DNA of 64,000 nucleotides from Lasiosphaeria ovina. Its lineage: Eukaryota > Ascomycota > Sordariomycetes > Sordariales > Lasiosphaeriaceae. Position numbers and translations under genes: made by a program. The stretch covers positions 1 to 64,000 of the forward strand of contig JAULSN010000006.1 in assembly GCA_033439765.1 (NCBI GenBank), read 5' to 3'. Each line of letters begins with the position of its first letter. The first letter of the stretch is position 1. Positions 32,182-44,000 of this stretch are shown here, one piece after another. Under the pieces are notes generated by a model. That model was not told the origin of the DNA, did not search any database, and worked only from the letters and a program-made list of their open reading frames with translations.

Positions 32182-35100
32182 ATGTCGGGAACCCAGACCC
32201 CGCCATGGGGAGTCCAGCTTCCGGAGGGTGCTTCAGAAATTTAAGGACGAGCATCTCAGAGGATCGGAGAGCGAACAATTTCAGTTCACCAATCTTGCGG
32301 ACCTCAAATCCTCCATGAAGCAGATCCAAGACGAGCAAGCGTCTAAAGCCAGGATGCGCAACATGAACAGATTAAGGAAGTTCTTGGAAGGGATAGAACG
32401 GTACGAAAATCTCATGGAGGTGTTTCTCAACGCATCAGAGTTTGTTGCTTTTGTGTGGGTAAGTCGCCTTCAGTCAGTCTCTATTTCCAATTGGCCAACC
32501 CCTGGTTTCTCATTGCTAATGTCATTCACCTCTAGGGTCCTATGAAGTTTCTATTGCAGGTCACAAGAAATTATGTCAAAGCCTTTGATGCCCTCCTTGA
32601 TCATTATGAGGATATGGGTGAGCAGCTTGAGGTTCTCGCGCATCATCAACCCCTGTTTGAGCTAAGGGAGACGGTCATCTTAACGCCGTCCTCGAGATGA
32701 TCTTCGGCGATATTCTCGACTTCCATGCAAAGGCCCTGTCGTACTTCCGGCAAAAGAGTAAGCGCAGCTCGCTTAGTCATCCAGGCTGTCACTCAGTGGA
32801 TACTAACACTTTAGGATGGCAAATAATCTTTGATGCGACGTGGAACAACTTCCGCACCCGTTTCTCCGAGCCCATGAACAACTTGAGGCGGCATCGCAAG
32901 CTATTGGAGAACTACGCTAATCTGACCGCCCTTGAGAGGATTTCAGCACTATCTAATGACCAAACAGAGGCTTTAAAGTTGCAGAGACGTGAAGCAAGAC
33001 GCCAGCAACTAGACAGGGTTCGTTCCTGGCTTTCACCCGATGACATGATGGCGGACCAAGAACGCCATGCAGAATTGCGACGAGGGTATCCCGGCACGGA
33101 GATTGGATCCTGCGCAGGAATCTAGTTATGGCCTGGCTCGATCCCGACGCGAACGTAAACCCCATATTATGGGTGACCGGTATCCCAGGCGCAGGTACGT
33201 TTTGCAAAGGTCACACGATCTCTCACCCCAAAGAACTCATAACTGACAGTCGTAGGAAAAACCATTCTCTCTTCTGTCATCATTGAAGCAGCAGCGAAGC
33301 AGAGCGCTGCAAAGGTTGCGTTCGTTTATTGCAAAGACGGAAACCGGAACCGGAACAACTTTCTCTCCATTGCGAAGAACATACTGTACCAGCTGTCTCA
33401 AAACGACGACACACTAACGGAGTATATCGATGCTATCATGTCTAAAGAAGGGCAGATGACACTGCAGCGATCTGACCTTGCCAAAGACCTTCTCCGTGTT
33501 GTCGTTCGCAGCCACGATAACGTCTTCATCGTGGTAAACGGCCTTGACGAATGTCTCAGGCAGGAGAAGAAGGGTATATTCTCGTGGATCTAGTCAGTCG
33601 TTAGCCCAGATCAGAACCTCGTCTTGCTCAACGAGACACCGCCGATTAAGTGGACGACGACGTCGAACCAACCCTGGTCAGGTGTCTTGTCTTGACTCAA
33701 GAGGACAGTGAATCCTCCAGGCTCTTGAAAGGCTATCCGGTACTCAAGATTCTTCCTGCCGACAACTACAGCGATATCAAGACGTATTGCGAAGCCTGGG
33801 AGTCCAAGATCAGATCCAAACATCCCTCCGTGAATTTAGATGGGGCCACCAACTCGATCACTAGCAACGTTCTTAAACGTGCGGATGGTAAGTATAGACG
33901 CACCTCCCCTTCTGTTCTGGCCCTGGTCTAACTTCAAGGTCCAAGGTATGTTCCAATTCGCAAGACTCGTCATGGTGCACTTGCATGCACAGTCTAGGGC
34001 GTTCAGACTGGAGGAGGAGCTCAAATGGCTCAGTGAAGACAACGAAAAACAGGGCGTGCTGGGCAAACTGGACGAGGCGTGAGTACCGATTCTCAATCCT
34101 TCTGCATTCTACTTCCGAACTGGAGAAGAATATTCACATGCATCCAGATATGGCCGTATCTTCCGATCCATGAAACACGACATGGGCGACGAAAGGTACC
34201 GGGACGCGATACAGATTCTTTCCTGGGTTGCCATTGCGCAGAGAGATCTGAGGTGGCATGAAATCCAGGGCGCTGTCTCCCTTGACCTTGAGAATCGGGT
34301 GATTGATTTCGAAGGCCGGCGATTTTCCGACGAAGACGGCCCTAAGGAGCTTTGTGGATCACTGCTGGAAGTGACCCTAGGAGGGGCTGTTACATTAGTC
34401 CATTCTACCGCCGGACTGTAAGTGTGAAACTCCCGATTTCGATTCAAGTGCAATGAACTAAGCGTCTCTTTCAGGTTCCTGACGAAGCATCACGTCAACG
34501 TTGCCAACGAACACCTGAATCTCGCTACAAAATGCCTATTGTACCTGAGCATCGGCCACGTCGACATTTCACTGTCTGATGAGATTGTCGAAGCCAACAT
34601 AATGAACGGTTGTTACGCATTTTTCGATTATGCCGCTTCGCATTGGCTGGACCATCTCACGATCTTGGTGACCAAACCCACCACGCTTGATGCCTCCTCT
34701 GTGAAGCGCCTGAGTAGCGAGATCCGCCACTTCCTTGGACAGCACTTCCAAAAGGTGGCTCCAAAAAGCATCCTACTAAGCTTTGCTAAAGGATTCGATG
34801 CTGGTTCTTTGTTTGGTCCCGAGGACTTCCTCGATGCATTGTCACAGGCTGCCTACATATGGTCACTGCACTTCGCCAAGAGATCGAGCAAGCGGAAGGA
34901 CGAACCCAACGTCAAGGATGATCAGAAACTAGGTCCGAAGCCAGGACTCGAAACTTTTATTCCTCGGCTGCGATAATCTCTTGACAAGGCCGCCCGAAGA
35001 CTGGAAAGTTCAACCGGATTGATACAACTGCAAAAATACCACGGTTCAGGCCTCTTTAAGTGTCGATTCGTTCATTGCGATTACTTTCACACAGGGTTCC

Positions 35101-36704
35101 CTGACAAGGCGGCGCGGGATTTCCATCAGTACAAGCACGACCGCGCCTTCTTCTGTGTGTTTGATGGATGCTTGTATGGGCTTACAGGGTTTGCCGATTC
35201 AAGATCCCTTGTGGCCCACACCGACAACGTTCATACCGACAGCAATGCGAGTCAGAGCTTTCAGATCCAGTTCCCCGTCCTTGATGACCCCAAATCTATC
35301 GACGTGGAAGCGGCCGCAAGGAGTGGAAACCTCTCTGTAGTTCAGAGATGGGCTGAACAGTTCAACGGACCGATCCCTCTGAAGTCTCTCGGAACACGAA
35401 AGAGTGACAATAGTGGTGTCGAAACTAACGGCTTGGACTATGACTATAGCGGGGGATATAAGTTCCTCAGGAGTGTCTGGGCAAGCAATCGACTTGAGAT
35501 CTTAAAATACATGGTTGAGAATTCCGAGGATATTGAACTAGCAAAGATGGCTTTTTTGCGTTGCTCCTTTTGCTGGTCGAGGTGGCCGGATGTTGAAGAA
35601 TGGATATTCTCCTCGCCGTCAAAGTTGGCCCATGTGGGAGCGCTCTATGAAACGATATCACATTATCTCCCCACTCGGGACGAGGCCCTGTGCTTAAGGA
35701 CGGTAAAGCACTATCGTCAAAGTGTGGAGCTAAATCGGAGATGCTCGCTTTTGCACCTGATGGCGAAAAAAGGGTTTCTTAGCTGTGTTCGTTTTTTGGT
35801 TCTCGACTGCGGGCTGGACGCCAATCACCTCCACCGCAGTCGCACGGTGCTCATGGAAGCGGCGGGAAGAGGCCGCGATACCATCGTTCGATTCTTGCTG
35901 GAGGGGCAACATTGCACACAGGCAAGGATCGACTACGACAGTGGGAAGGGCACAGCAGCAAACATGGCAGCTGCAAACGGCTATGAGTTGGTACTACGTA
36001 TCCTAGCGGCACGCACGGCTCCCGACGTCATTCACCCGCTGATCAGCGTCGCTCAGTTCCGACAGGCTGCGATCGTTGGAGACAACGAAGTCGTCTCAAG
36101 AATCCTCAACTCAGACGTCCTGATCGACGTCCCAGATTCGGACCGGTACACCCCGTTTCTCCATTCCGTTGAAAACAACAAGAAGGAGACAGTCAAGTTC
36201 CTGTTGGATCATGCAGGGGATCGAATATCCATCAACCGAAAGTGTCTATGTCATCATCGTGGAATCAGCTCGGATCGGAGTGATGGGTCGATCCGTCTTG
36301 GAGCCACGGCGCTTATCATTGCTAGCGTAAACGGCTACGAGGAAATTGTGGAGCTACTTCTGAGGTGTGATTGTATTGACACCACGGCAGAGGTCGCCGT
36401 CAATGAACCACATTTCAGACGCTTTGGGATCTATGTGGATCGGTTTGACAACGTTTCAGCTTTGAAGCTGGCGGATCTCCTCGGCTTCAAGAAGATCAAG
36501 AAACTCTTGGAAGAGGATGAGAAATCACGGAGGCCCCATCTCATCACGCCACAAATAAAGCAGACCAAGAAAACCGGAATATCTCCACCGTTAAGGAAGG
36601 CGATTCAGACATTGTATCTGAAGAATCATTTGGAGAGGAGGCAAGCGATGCCTCCGCATGAGCGAACATGGTATTTGGTGATCAGGGGTTCAGGGGCCGG
36701 ATAA
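32182..36704 (+). pseudogene. Broken STAND/NLR-like gene: DUF7708-like, NACHT, zinc-finger and ankyrin parts
   Basis: An intact version would be a fungal NLR-like receptor: an N-terminal DUF7708-type domain (EFVAFVW|GPMKFLLQV), a NACHT NTPase (P-loop GIPGAGKT split by intron 33195-33255, Walker B VFIVVNGLDEC), the winged-helix segment LRWHEIQGAVSLDLE and LVHSTAGLF, C2H2-like Cys/His pairs (CRFVHCDYFHTGF, CVFDGCLYGL), then ankyrin repeats from about 35280 to 36500. Introns with good sites are seen at 32459-32535, 32758-32814, 33195-33255 and four or more later. Breaks: a frame change near 32212 just after the start, two further single-base shifts near 32665 and 33095, TAG at 33591, a shift plus TAA near 33647, and TAA at 34974. 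Some stops fit C-to-T change, but the indels do not, so ordinary decay contributes. A functional allele might exist in other strains. Confidence 0.85.
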
Positions 36705-37316
36705 CAACGTGTTTATATTTTGTTTTGTTTGCCCAAGGAGGATCTTTTACCAAAGTGGAATGGCCTATACGCTATGATGCTACGTCCTAACGTAGTGTCT
36801 AGGCTGGGATATCGCGCGCCATCCCGAGCTTGTATAATTATATTCTCCGTCCCTAATTCCGGACTGCTTGGCCCACGAATCGGTGTAATTCCCGCCCCCA
36901 CTGATATTTGCTTTGCGCCGTCGTGGCCGGCAGGTGTGTCTGCCGTAGTCGCCTTTGCTCTTATGAGAAGTGACTGACGTGAGGAATCGCTGGCAGGGAC
37001 GAGGGAGTTTGCATCGTCACCTTTAGATGTGCGCAGCCCAAAATATTGCAGCGACGCGAAGAAAAGCCGTGGGAAACGCCTGTGACGTGGATGTTTGTGG
37101 CGCTTATCGAGAGGTGACATGACTGTGTCTGCCTGCTTAGCCAGCTTCTCAGCCAGCTTCTCAGCCCAGATGGCGGCTTTCATCAATTTCGGCCTGAGGC
37201 ACAAATGCAGCTGTGTGGCAGTCCAGACCGCCGACCACGACTTTCCTTCTCTTGTCTATCTTTCACAGCAGAGCCAGCTGGAACCGACAACATCGAAATG
37301 CGACCGCGGACAAAAC
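36705..37316. other. Spacer between the two pseudogenes
   Basis: Contains the 3' flank of the STAND pseudogene and the upstream region of the SNF2 pseudogene. The frame of the latter is open back to about 37095 but without conserved content. No other gene is seen. Confidence 0.4.
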
Positions 37317-40300
37317 ATGGAGCCCTATTATCCGCCTGCCACCAAACGATTAGGAGCTCCTGATCTGTTGGACTGGGAAGCCGGCGATAAAAAGCGCGCA
37401 AGGCTGGGGCTTGGCGTCGACTCATTTGACTTGGCTCAATCGTTCGACATTCTTCAACTAAACGAGAATCCCAATAGCCCAGCCCAACTGGCCTACTGGG
37501 GCTGCGCCTTTGACAGTCCCTCCCGAGTGTTGGACGATTGGTCGGAACCACCCGATGTGTGGATGAGCGATGCACATGCAACAACATGGGGAGACCAGGA
37601 CCAGGTTGTCGCTCTCGGCCACGACTCACAGCTATCCGAGCCCCAAGTCGAGATGGTCTGTCTTGGAATGGTATGTGGGAATTTGCTCACCTGTGTCAAG
37701 CTTACTCTGATATATCCTCTACGTGCAGATTTGTGATTCAAAAGGGCTCTTACTGGACGACCCAACAGTTATTGAAAAGTCCGGACTGCTCTCCCTCCCC
37801 GCAAGACGGGATACCTATGAGTTGCGCCCAGTCTCTCGAGACAATGTCACTTTTCTTCAACTCGACTCGGACACGGAGGTGGATCTGGCGGTCTTGGATC
37901 AGACCATTGCTCATGCTCTCTCTCAGCAGTCGGCAAGGTTTTCGGGTGTCAGGTCAATCTGTTCCTGTCCGGAACAGAGTTTCAAAAGCTCCGGAGTAAG
38001 TTCAAGTCTAGAGAAAAAAAGATCCAATTTGTTGCTTCGGCTGTGTTTTACGGACCCTCGGAAGCAGCGGGCGAGGTTGGACGGCTTCTCTCAAAAGCCC
38101 GGCTTTATCTTCAGGATCCGACACACCACGCCACGGAATATCGGGATACGACAACCCTCACAGACTGAGCTTTGGAGATTCTGCCAACACTATAGCCCTG
38201 AAAGCTGACGCTCTGTTGTCGATGGATGACCGTGTGGAAGAGGTTGAGACAATCTTGAAGAATCTTGATCACCACGCCGAGTTGCAATCAGAGGCCCCGA
38301 CGAGCGACATCGTGACAACAAAGCTCAACATGTTAGTGGCAAGCTGCAACTCATAACATATACCCACTGACAGACTTGAAGGCATCAAGTATCGGGTGTC
38401 AGCTTTGTTGCCCAACGGGAAGGGAGAATACCCACCCGGCTTTCATCGCTGTGGGATGAAAAACGCATCAACAACATTGAATGGTCCGTTCAATCTCCAA
38501 ACTACCGTCTGATGCTGGTCGGATGAGCTCACAGCAAGGTCCTTTAGCTATGAGCACACTATTACAGGCACCAAAAGGTCACGACCAGAAGACGAAGCTT
38601 CTGGGGGGATCTTGGCGGACGAAATGGGGCTTGGAAAGACTCTGACGATGCTTGCCGCAGTTGCCGACAGTCTCCCAGCGTCCCATGAGTTCCGTCGCGG
38701 AAACAGCTTGTCGGCAAGGCCGCAATCAAGAGCTACTCTTGTGATCGCGCCTTCAGTACGTAAGTGCTAGATTCCCATTCCTGCGGAAAAAAGCCTACAG
38801 TGCTTGCTGGTCAGCCCGCTAACCGCTGCCGTCTAATCAAAAGTTGCCCTCGAAGAGTGGTTGTCAGACATTCAAGAGTGAGTGCCGACTGCGTGGATTG
38901 TCAAAGCTAAATCTTTTCCTGACTGGTGCTGTAGTCACCTCTTTTCGCGACAGGTGCGGATTTTCAAGCACCACGGGAGCACCAAGGCTACAACAGCAGA
39001 GGAATTCCTCGATTCCGACATTGTCTTTTCCACGTATGCTACCCTGGCAACCGATCTCCGCCGAGGCGCCGGGTTGCCTTACTAGGTGACTTGGTTCCGC
39101 GTTATCTTGGATGAAGGTGAGTCCACACTACTCTACTGCTTCTTCATTCGTTAGCCTACGAGGATTAGTACGAAGTGAGGGAACTTTGCTTAACATGGGT
39201 GCAGCCCACTATATCCGACACGATCAAACTCGGCAGTTTCAAGCTGCCGCCAGCCTCTCAGCCAAGTTCCGCTGGTGTCTGACAGGAACACCAATTCACA
39301 ACAGTCTCACGGATCTGGGGTCTCTGATAAGCTTCCTCGGGGTTCCTCTGCTCCACCGCAAAGCCGAGTTTCACAAACACATCGCCAAGCCAATAGAAGA
39401 CAAGAGCAGGAGTGGCACTGCTGAGAACCTTCGCCTCCTTCTTCAGTCTATATGCTTGAGACGGACCGAGGAACTTATCAACCTGCCGGAACCGAAGGAG
39501 ATCACCTACGATGTACACCTGTCCGACGAGGAGACACATCTCTACGACATGGTCAAGGAGCAGGCAAAGACCCAGGTGGAAGACGCCATCTGCAGTTCAC
39601 AGGGCTCTGGAACCGGAATGAGTGTCCTACAGATGGTGATGCATCTGCGCCGAATCTGCAACCACGGAACTATGGACCGGGACATCCAAAATTATGTCAT
39701 TGGGAGTGAGACGAGTGAAGACGACGGCGTGGCGGGCACCAGATTCTGCTCTAGCTGCGACTGCGAAATTAGGGATGCAGGGCGGCCAACACGAGACGGC
39801 AAGAAGATTCTCTGTACTGACTGCTACTGCGAATGGGAAAGAAAGGCGCCCAAGTCGCAGAGGAAAAAGGGAGCCTCGTCAAGTCGCACGACACCGGCTG
39901 AAGTTATCAACCATCTGGACCTAACAGGGCATTCCACCAAGGTTTCCTTGCTCGTTCAAGATGTTGACCAACATCGGAATTCGGACAAATGGTGCGTATG
40001 CGCTTATGTTGCCGCTTTGTCACCATTCACAGCTTTGACTAATCGCAGTCCTGTTATTGAAGTATCATCTTCTCGTCGTGGACCAGAACTCTCGACATCG
40101 TCACGCACGCTCTTAGCTAGAGAGGGATACCGTTCCGACGCATCGACAGAAACACGAGCACAGCAGAGAGAACAAAAATCCTGACGGCTTTTCGGACAGA
40201 CAGCAATTTGGCAGCTTTGGTCATGACACTCGGCACCGGCGCAGTAGGGTAAGAAGACCTCTACGTCTGTCTGGTGACGTCGCAGGCCTCCCTACCTTAC

Positions 40301-40763
40301 ATATCATGTAATTGGCTAACGAGCGCGATCCAGCCTCAACATCACAGTAGCCACACGAGTGCACATCCTGGAACCGCAATGGAACCCATTTGTCGAGAAG
40401 CAGGCGATTGGTCGAGCAGTCAGGTATGGACAAAAGAGAGACGTGTGTGTTGTGCGGTATATCGTCCCGGCTTCTATTGAGAGTGTAAGTCCCCTGCTTC
40501 CTGTCAACCCAGTCCCAGCAGAACAAAACTGGCAAAGCACGGACAGGGAATTAACCCCATGCTTCACAGTACATTAAAGACCGGCAACGGCATAAAGTGT
40601 CTCTCTCCGGCATAGGTTTTGCGGACGCCGCCGCGGATCAGCAGCCAGAGCCGCTGGGGAATCTGCTGGTGGGTTCTTCCCTCCTTTTCATGTCACGTCA
40701 TGTTTAACACTGCTAATTATAATTATTTTTCAACGACTACAGAAATTACGAGACTCATTGTGA
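37317..40763 (+). pseudogene. Broken SNF2-family (Rad5/Rad16-like) ATPase gene
   Basis: An intact version would be a chromatin-remodelling or repair ATPase. The start MEPYYPPATKRLG at 37317 leads into a clean intron 37671-37728 (GTATGT...GCAG). Helicase motifs follow: I DEMGLGKT (~38617-38640), Ia LVIAPS, II VILDEAH spliced across about 39117-39206, III CLTGTPIHNS (~39278-39305), V/VI EPQWNPFVEKQAIGRAVRYGQ, shortened here, at about 40370-40436. Between the lobes is a Cys-rich segment (FCSSCDCEIRD, CTDCYCEWE) like a degenerate zinc binder. Breaks: a one-base shift near 37940, TGA near 38166 and several more to about 38570, TAG at 39083 and 40118 (both fit CAG to TAG), and a one-base loss near 40058. 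The last exon ends KLRDSL at 40763 after a final intron. Not functional as it stands. Confidence 0.83.
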
Positions 40764-40937
40764 CTCATGACAGATGATCTGTTTGGCCGGCCGAGGTGCG
40801 ATTATCTGGCCAGCCAATGAGGCGGTGAAAAGGCGCCGTAACACAACAATAACAACAGCAAAATATTATGTGTTTGTTTTCATATTATCTTATTTCTCTA
40901 GCATTAATTTAAAATCCATTCCCCCAAGCCCCCCTCT

Positions 40938-43247
40938 TCAAACCGCCTGACTACCCGGATTAACGCCAGTATTATCATACGGAACCTTGCGGAGCCGAAG
41001 TTTGTCCCCCTCGAGCCAGCACTCCCAGTCCCGCAAGCCCTCTGCCTTGCCCGCATACTCCACCAGGTCCTTCCCCCGCAGCGACCGCTGCTCGTCGCCC
41101 AAGGAGGAGGGTGGCTTGAGCTGCGCGCCATTCTTCTCGGTCGGGTACTGCGAGCTCCGCCGCCGTGCCTCTTCAGCTTCCTCCTCATCGCGCACGCACT
41201 GCAGCGCATCCGCCTTGACTGCAGCGATGTACCGGGCCATATCCGAGTCGGAGTCGGGGCCCGGGCCCGGGCTCGGGCTCGGGCTCGGATGATGGTCCGT
41301 CATCGTCATCATGGCGTGGCCCAGGATCAAGTCCTGCCGCTGGAGCAGCGCCGGCGCATTGATAGCGGCGTAGAACGCCGTCCACACGGTGACGGCGAAC
41401 GCGGCCGCGACGGCCGCCATGACGGCGGCGGCCGGCGAGCGCACGACGAACAGGCGGTTCTGCGGCATGGATAGCAGGCCGTCCATCACCGGCGCTGCGG
41501 CGTCCGCGGGCGGGCTGGTGCTGGTGCTGGTGCTGGTGCTGGTGCTGTTGGTGTTGATGTGTTTCAGTCCCACGAGCCTCACCATGGTGGCGAAGACGGC
41601 GCTAAAGACGGTCTGGAACGCGGCCGTTAGGAGTGTCGAGCTGAGCGCGTCCGTGGCATTCTGTTCCGTGGCGCAGTCGTACGAGAGCCGGCCTACGGCG
41701 TCCATGGAGAACTCCTCGGACGGGTCCGTCGGGGCGTACAGGGGCATGTCGCCGAGATAGGTACCGTAGGAGGACAGGGTGAAGGGGTCGGAGCGCAGGA
41801 TGGACGACGAGATGACCTGGCCGTACTCGGGATTCTGTCCCTGGCTTGTTTTGGGGGCGCTGGGGGCTGGCGAGCTGGCGGCGGACACGGTGACCAGGGC
41901 CGACGAGTTCCAGAAGACTGGTTGGCACGCCACCAGCGTCAGGTTCGACAGCCCCAGGGCGGCCGAGGCGTCGGACACGCCCGCGAAGAAGCCGTAGCGC
42001 ATCCTGCCGCTGGCGAGGCTGCAGTCGGTGACGGCCCAGCTCCGCACGTACACCGTCGACGGCGCTTCCATGAGGCGCAGCCACTTGTAGACGGCGCAGC
42101 CGCGATGCGTAAAGTTGAACTTGACCACGCCGTCGCTGGTGCCCACCTGCCCCTCCATGTAGATCTCTCCCTCCTGGCCCAGGGCCTGCGGGTCGAGGAT
42201 ATCGCAGTCGAGCGTGGCCGAGTAGGCCGTGGTCAGCGCGGTGACGCTCGACAGTGTCTCCGGCGAGAAGTCGCCGTAAAAGGGGCGGAAGGAATGGCTC
42301 GGCGTCATCCAGGCCAGGGGCGACGCGCCGTTGACCACGGTGGCCGAGACGAGGTCAAAGGCCGGACGCAGCGAGGTGGTGTTCGAGTAGGTAGACGACA
42401 GGTCCCAGCTGTCGAAAACGTAGCTGTCGGCGTGGAGCGTGACGGACACCGAGGTGACGACGGTTGCCACGGCCAGGATGCTCGACGCCAGGGCGCTGGC
42501 CACCGAGAGGGCCGACTTGACGAGCATGCACGCGGCAACGAGAAAGTGGCGGTTGCGAAGGGCTCGCCACGCGTTGTAGATGGGCAGCGAGTAGCCTAGG
42601 CTGCCGTAGTCGAGCAGGATGGTCTGCTGAGGCGTAGCCCGCTGACGACGCTTCCGGATCATACGATGGTGGTACTTGACGATGACGGGTAGGAACCGTA
42701 GTGGCGTGTACAGCTCCCATTTGCCCTCCCACCGATGCTCCTTGCCGCATCCAGGGGCGTGGCAGGTGGGGTCCCAAGCCCCCGAGGGCGAACACAGCTC
42801 CATGGTGGGCTGCGACGACTTGAGCTCGTCCAGCACCCCGCCGAAGCAGTCCCTATACCGCGACAGGATGAAGGTCGGTAGGAACGTCCACAGTAGCGCG
42901 TAGGTCCACAGGCGCGCGGTGGACATGGATACGCCGCTCGAGTCGAACAGGGAGGATGGCGTGTCGGGAACCGCCACGATGCCGTTGCGCTTGCTGGACA
43001 CTATCCATAGCGCAACGATGCCTGAGAGGATGGCTAGTTGTAGGGCTATGTTGGCACCGAGACCGGTCTCGCGGAGGGAAAGCGGAAGCCGCTTTTTGGG
43101 GACTTGGAGTTTTTTGGCTTTTGGCGGTTCGTTATCTTTGCGGCCGAATGGCCAGCAAAACTGAAAGGGCCAATGGTAGTGGCTCTGACACTTTGTGCGG
43201 TAGAGTGGCCAGGGAAAAGCCCAATGGCCACCGCTCTGGAATTTCAT
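40938..43247 (-). CDS. Fungal multi-pass membrane protein, DUF3433-like (769 aa)
   Basis: One exon. The start chosen is MKFQSGGHW at 43247; the frame is open another 61 codons upstream. Hydrophobic segments near residues 62-82 and 113-131 and a pair at about 240-280 follow the family-typical LPIYNAWRALRNRHFLVAACM. A large region with many N-glycosylation sequons and several Cys, probably extracellular, runs to about 555. Two more membrane segments follow near 560-590 and 620-650. The cytosolic tail is Pro/Ser/Asp-rich with charged coils. A GGTGCT repeat at about 41515-41550 encodes alternating Ser-Thr. The layout matches the DUF3433 family, which fungal genomes carry in multiple diverged copies; no biochemical role is known to me. 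The frame is intact, unlike both genes to its left. Confidence 0.8.
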   Translation of the reverse strand: MKFQSGGHWAFPWPLYRTKCQSHYHWPFQFCWPFGRKDNEPPKAKKLQVPKKRLPLSLRETGLGANIALQLAILSGIVALWIVSSKRNGIVAVPDTPSSLFDSSGVSMSTARLWTYALLWTFLPTFILSRYRDCFGGVLDELKSSQPTMELCSPSGAWDPTCHAPGCGKEHRWEGKWELYTPLRFLPVIVKYHHRMIRKRRQRATPQQTILLDYGSLGYSLPIYNAWRALRNRHFLVAACMLVKSALSVASALASSILAVATVVTSVSVTLHADSYVFDSWDLSSTYSNTTSLRPAFDLVSATVVNGASPLAWMTPSHSFRPFYGDFSPETLSSVTALTTAYSATLDCDILDPQALGQEGEIYMEGQVGTSDGVVKFNFTHRGCAVYKWLRLMEAPSTVYVRSWAVTDCSLASGRMRYGFFAGVSDASAALGLSNLTLVACQPVFWNSSALVTVSAASSPAPSAPKTSQGQNPEYGQVISSSILRSDPFTLSSYGTYLGDMPLYAPTDPSEEFSMDAVGRLSYDCATEQNATDALSSTLLTAAFQTVFSAVFATMVRLVGLKHINTNSTSTSTSTSTSPPADAAAPVMDGLLSMPQNRLFVVRSPAAAVMAAVAAAFAVTVWTAFYAAINAPALLQRQDLILGHAMMTMTDHHPSPSPSPGPGPDSDSDMARYIAAVKADALQCVRDEEEAEEARRRSSQYPTEKNGAQLKPPSSLGDEQRSLRGKDLVEYAGKAEGLRDWECWLEGDKLRLRKVPYDNTGVNPGSQAV

Positions 43248-44000
43248 TGTTTGTTTGGATCGTCGGCTTAGATTTCTGAGATGTTGGTTGTCCTGGCTGT
43301 CTTCTCGAAATTGACGGATACGATCGACAACAACGCGACCAGGTTTTGGTAGTATATAAAAAGGCCTGAAGAGCAATATTTCAGCAAGATTAAAAGCGTC
43401 CGTCAACAGCAGACAAAAATTGAAAGTCATGACCGTCGAGAACGGAGATCATGCCACCAATCACCACACTATCGGCGAACAGCTGCAGCGTAAATTGGCG
43501 TGTCTGAGTTGGGAGGCGTTTTTGGGGCCTTATCATTCGCGAGAGTGGTGCGTTTGTTAACGCCCTGCAGGCTGAAAACTGAAGAGACCCCCCACCCGTT
43601 TCGCGGTCGGTAGACGTAACTTTGCCACTTTTCCCACCTGACCAACACATGATGTAGTGGCTTTCATGGAGTAATTGGGTGTTTTTGGGTTGGAACATGT
43701 TATTATCTGTTTCGTCGACTAGCGGGGCGGGGCGGGCCGGGCCTTGCTTCGATTCCATGCCTTCGCGATAGTTAATTGCCACGCAGCAGGCAACGGCAGC
43801 GTCTGTGGGTTCTGAGTTGTGGGCCAATGGACCGCTGGGTCCCAAACAGACACCTAGCTGCATATCTTATTATTTCTGTTGTCTCCCCGGTATTAATTAA
43901 TAGGAGCTGTGTTTCCGTGGCAATGTCCCCCGTTCAACGAAATTCCAGTCCCCCTTTGACCAACTATGACTAGTTGTTACCATGTAATTTCTTCATAAAC
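43248..44000. other. Divergent promoter region of the membrane protein and GPI-protein genes
   Basis: The two neighbours point away from this stretch. A TATATAAA sequence lies at 43353-43360, about 106 bp before the chosen membrane-protein start. No other gene is seen. Confidence 0.45.
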
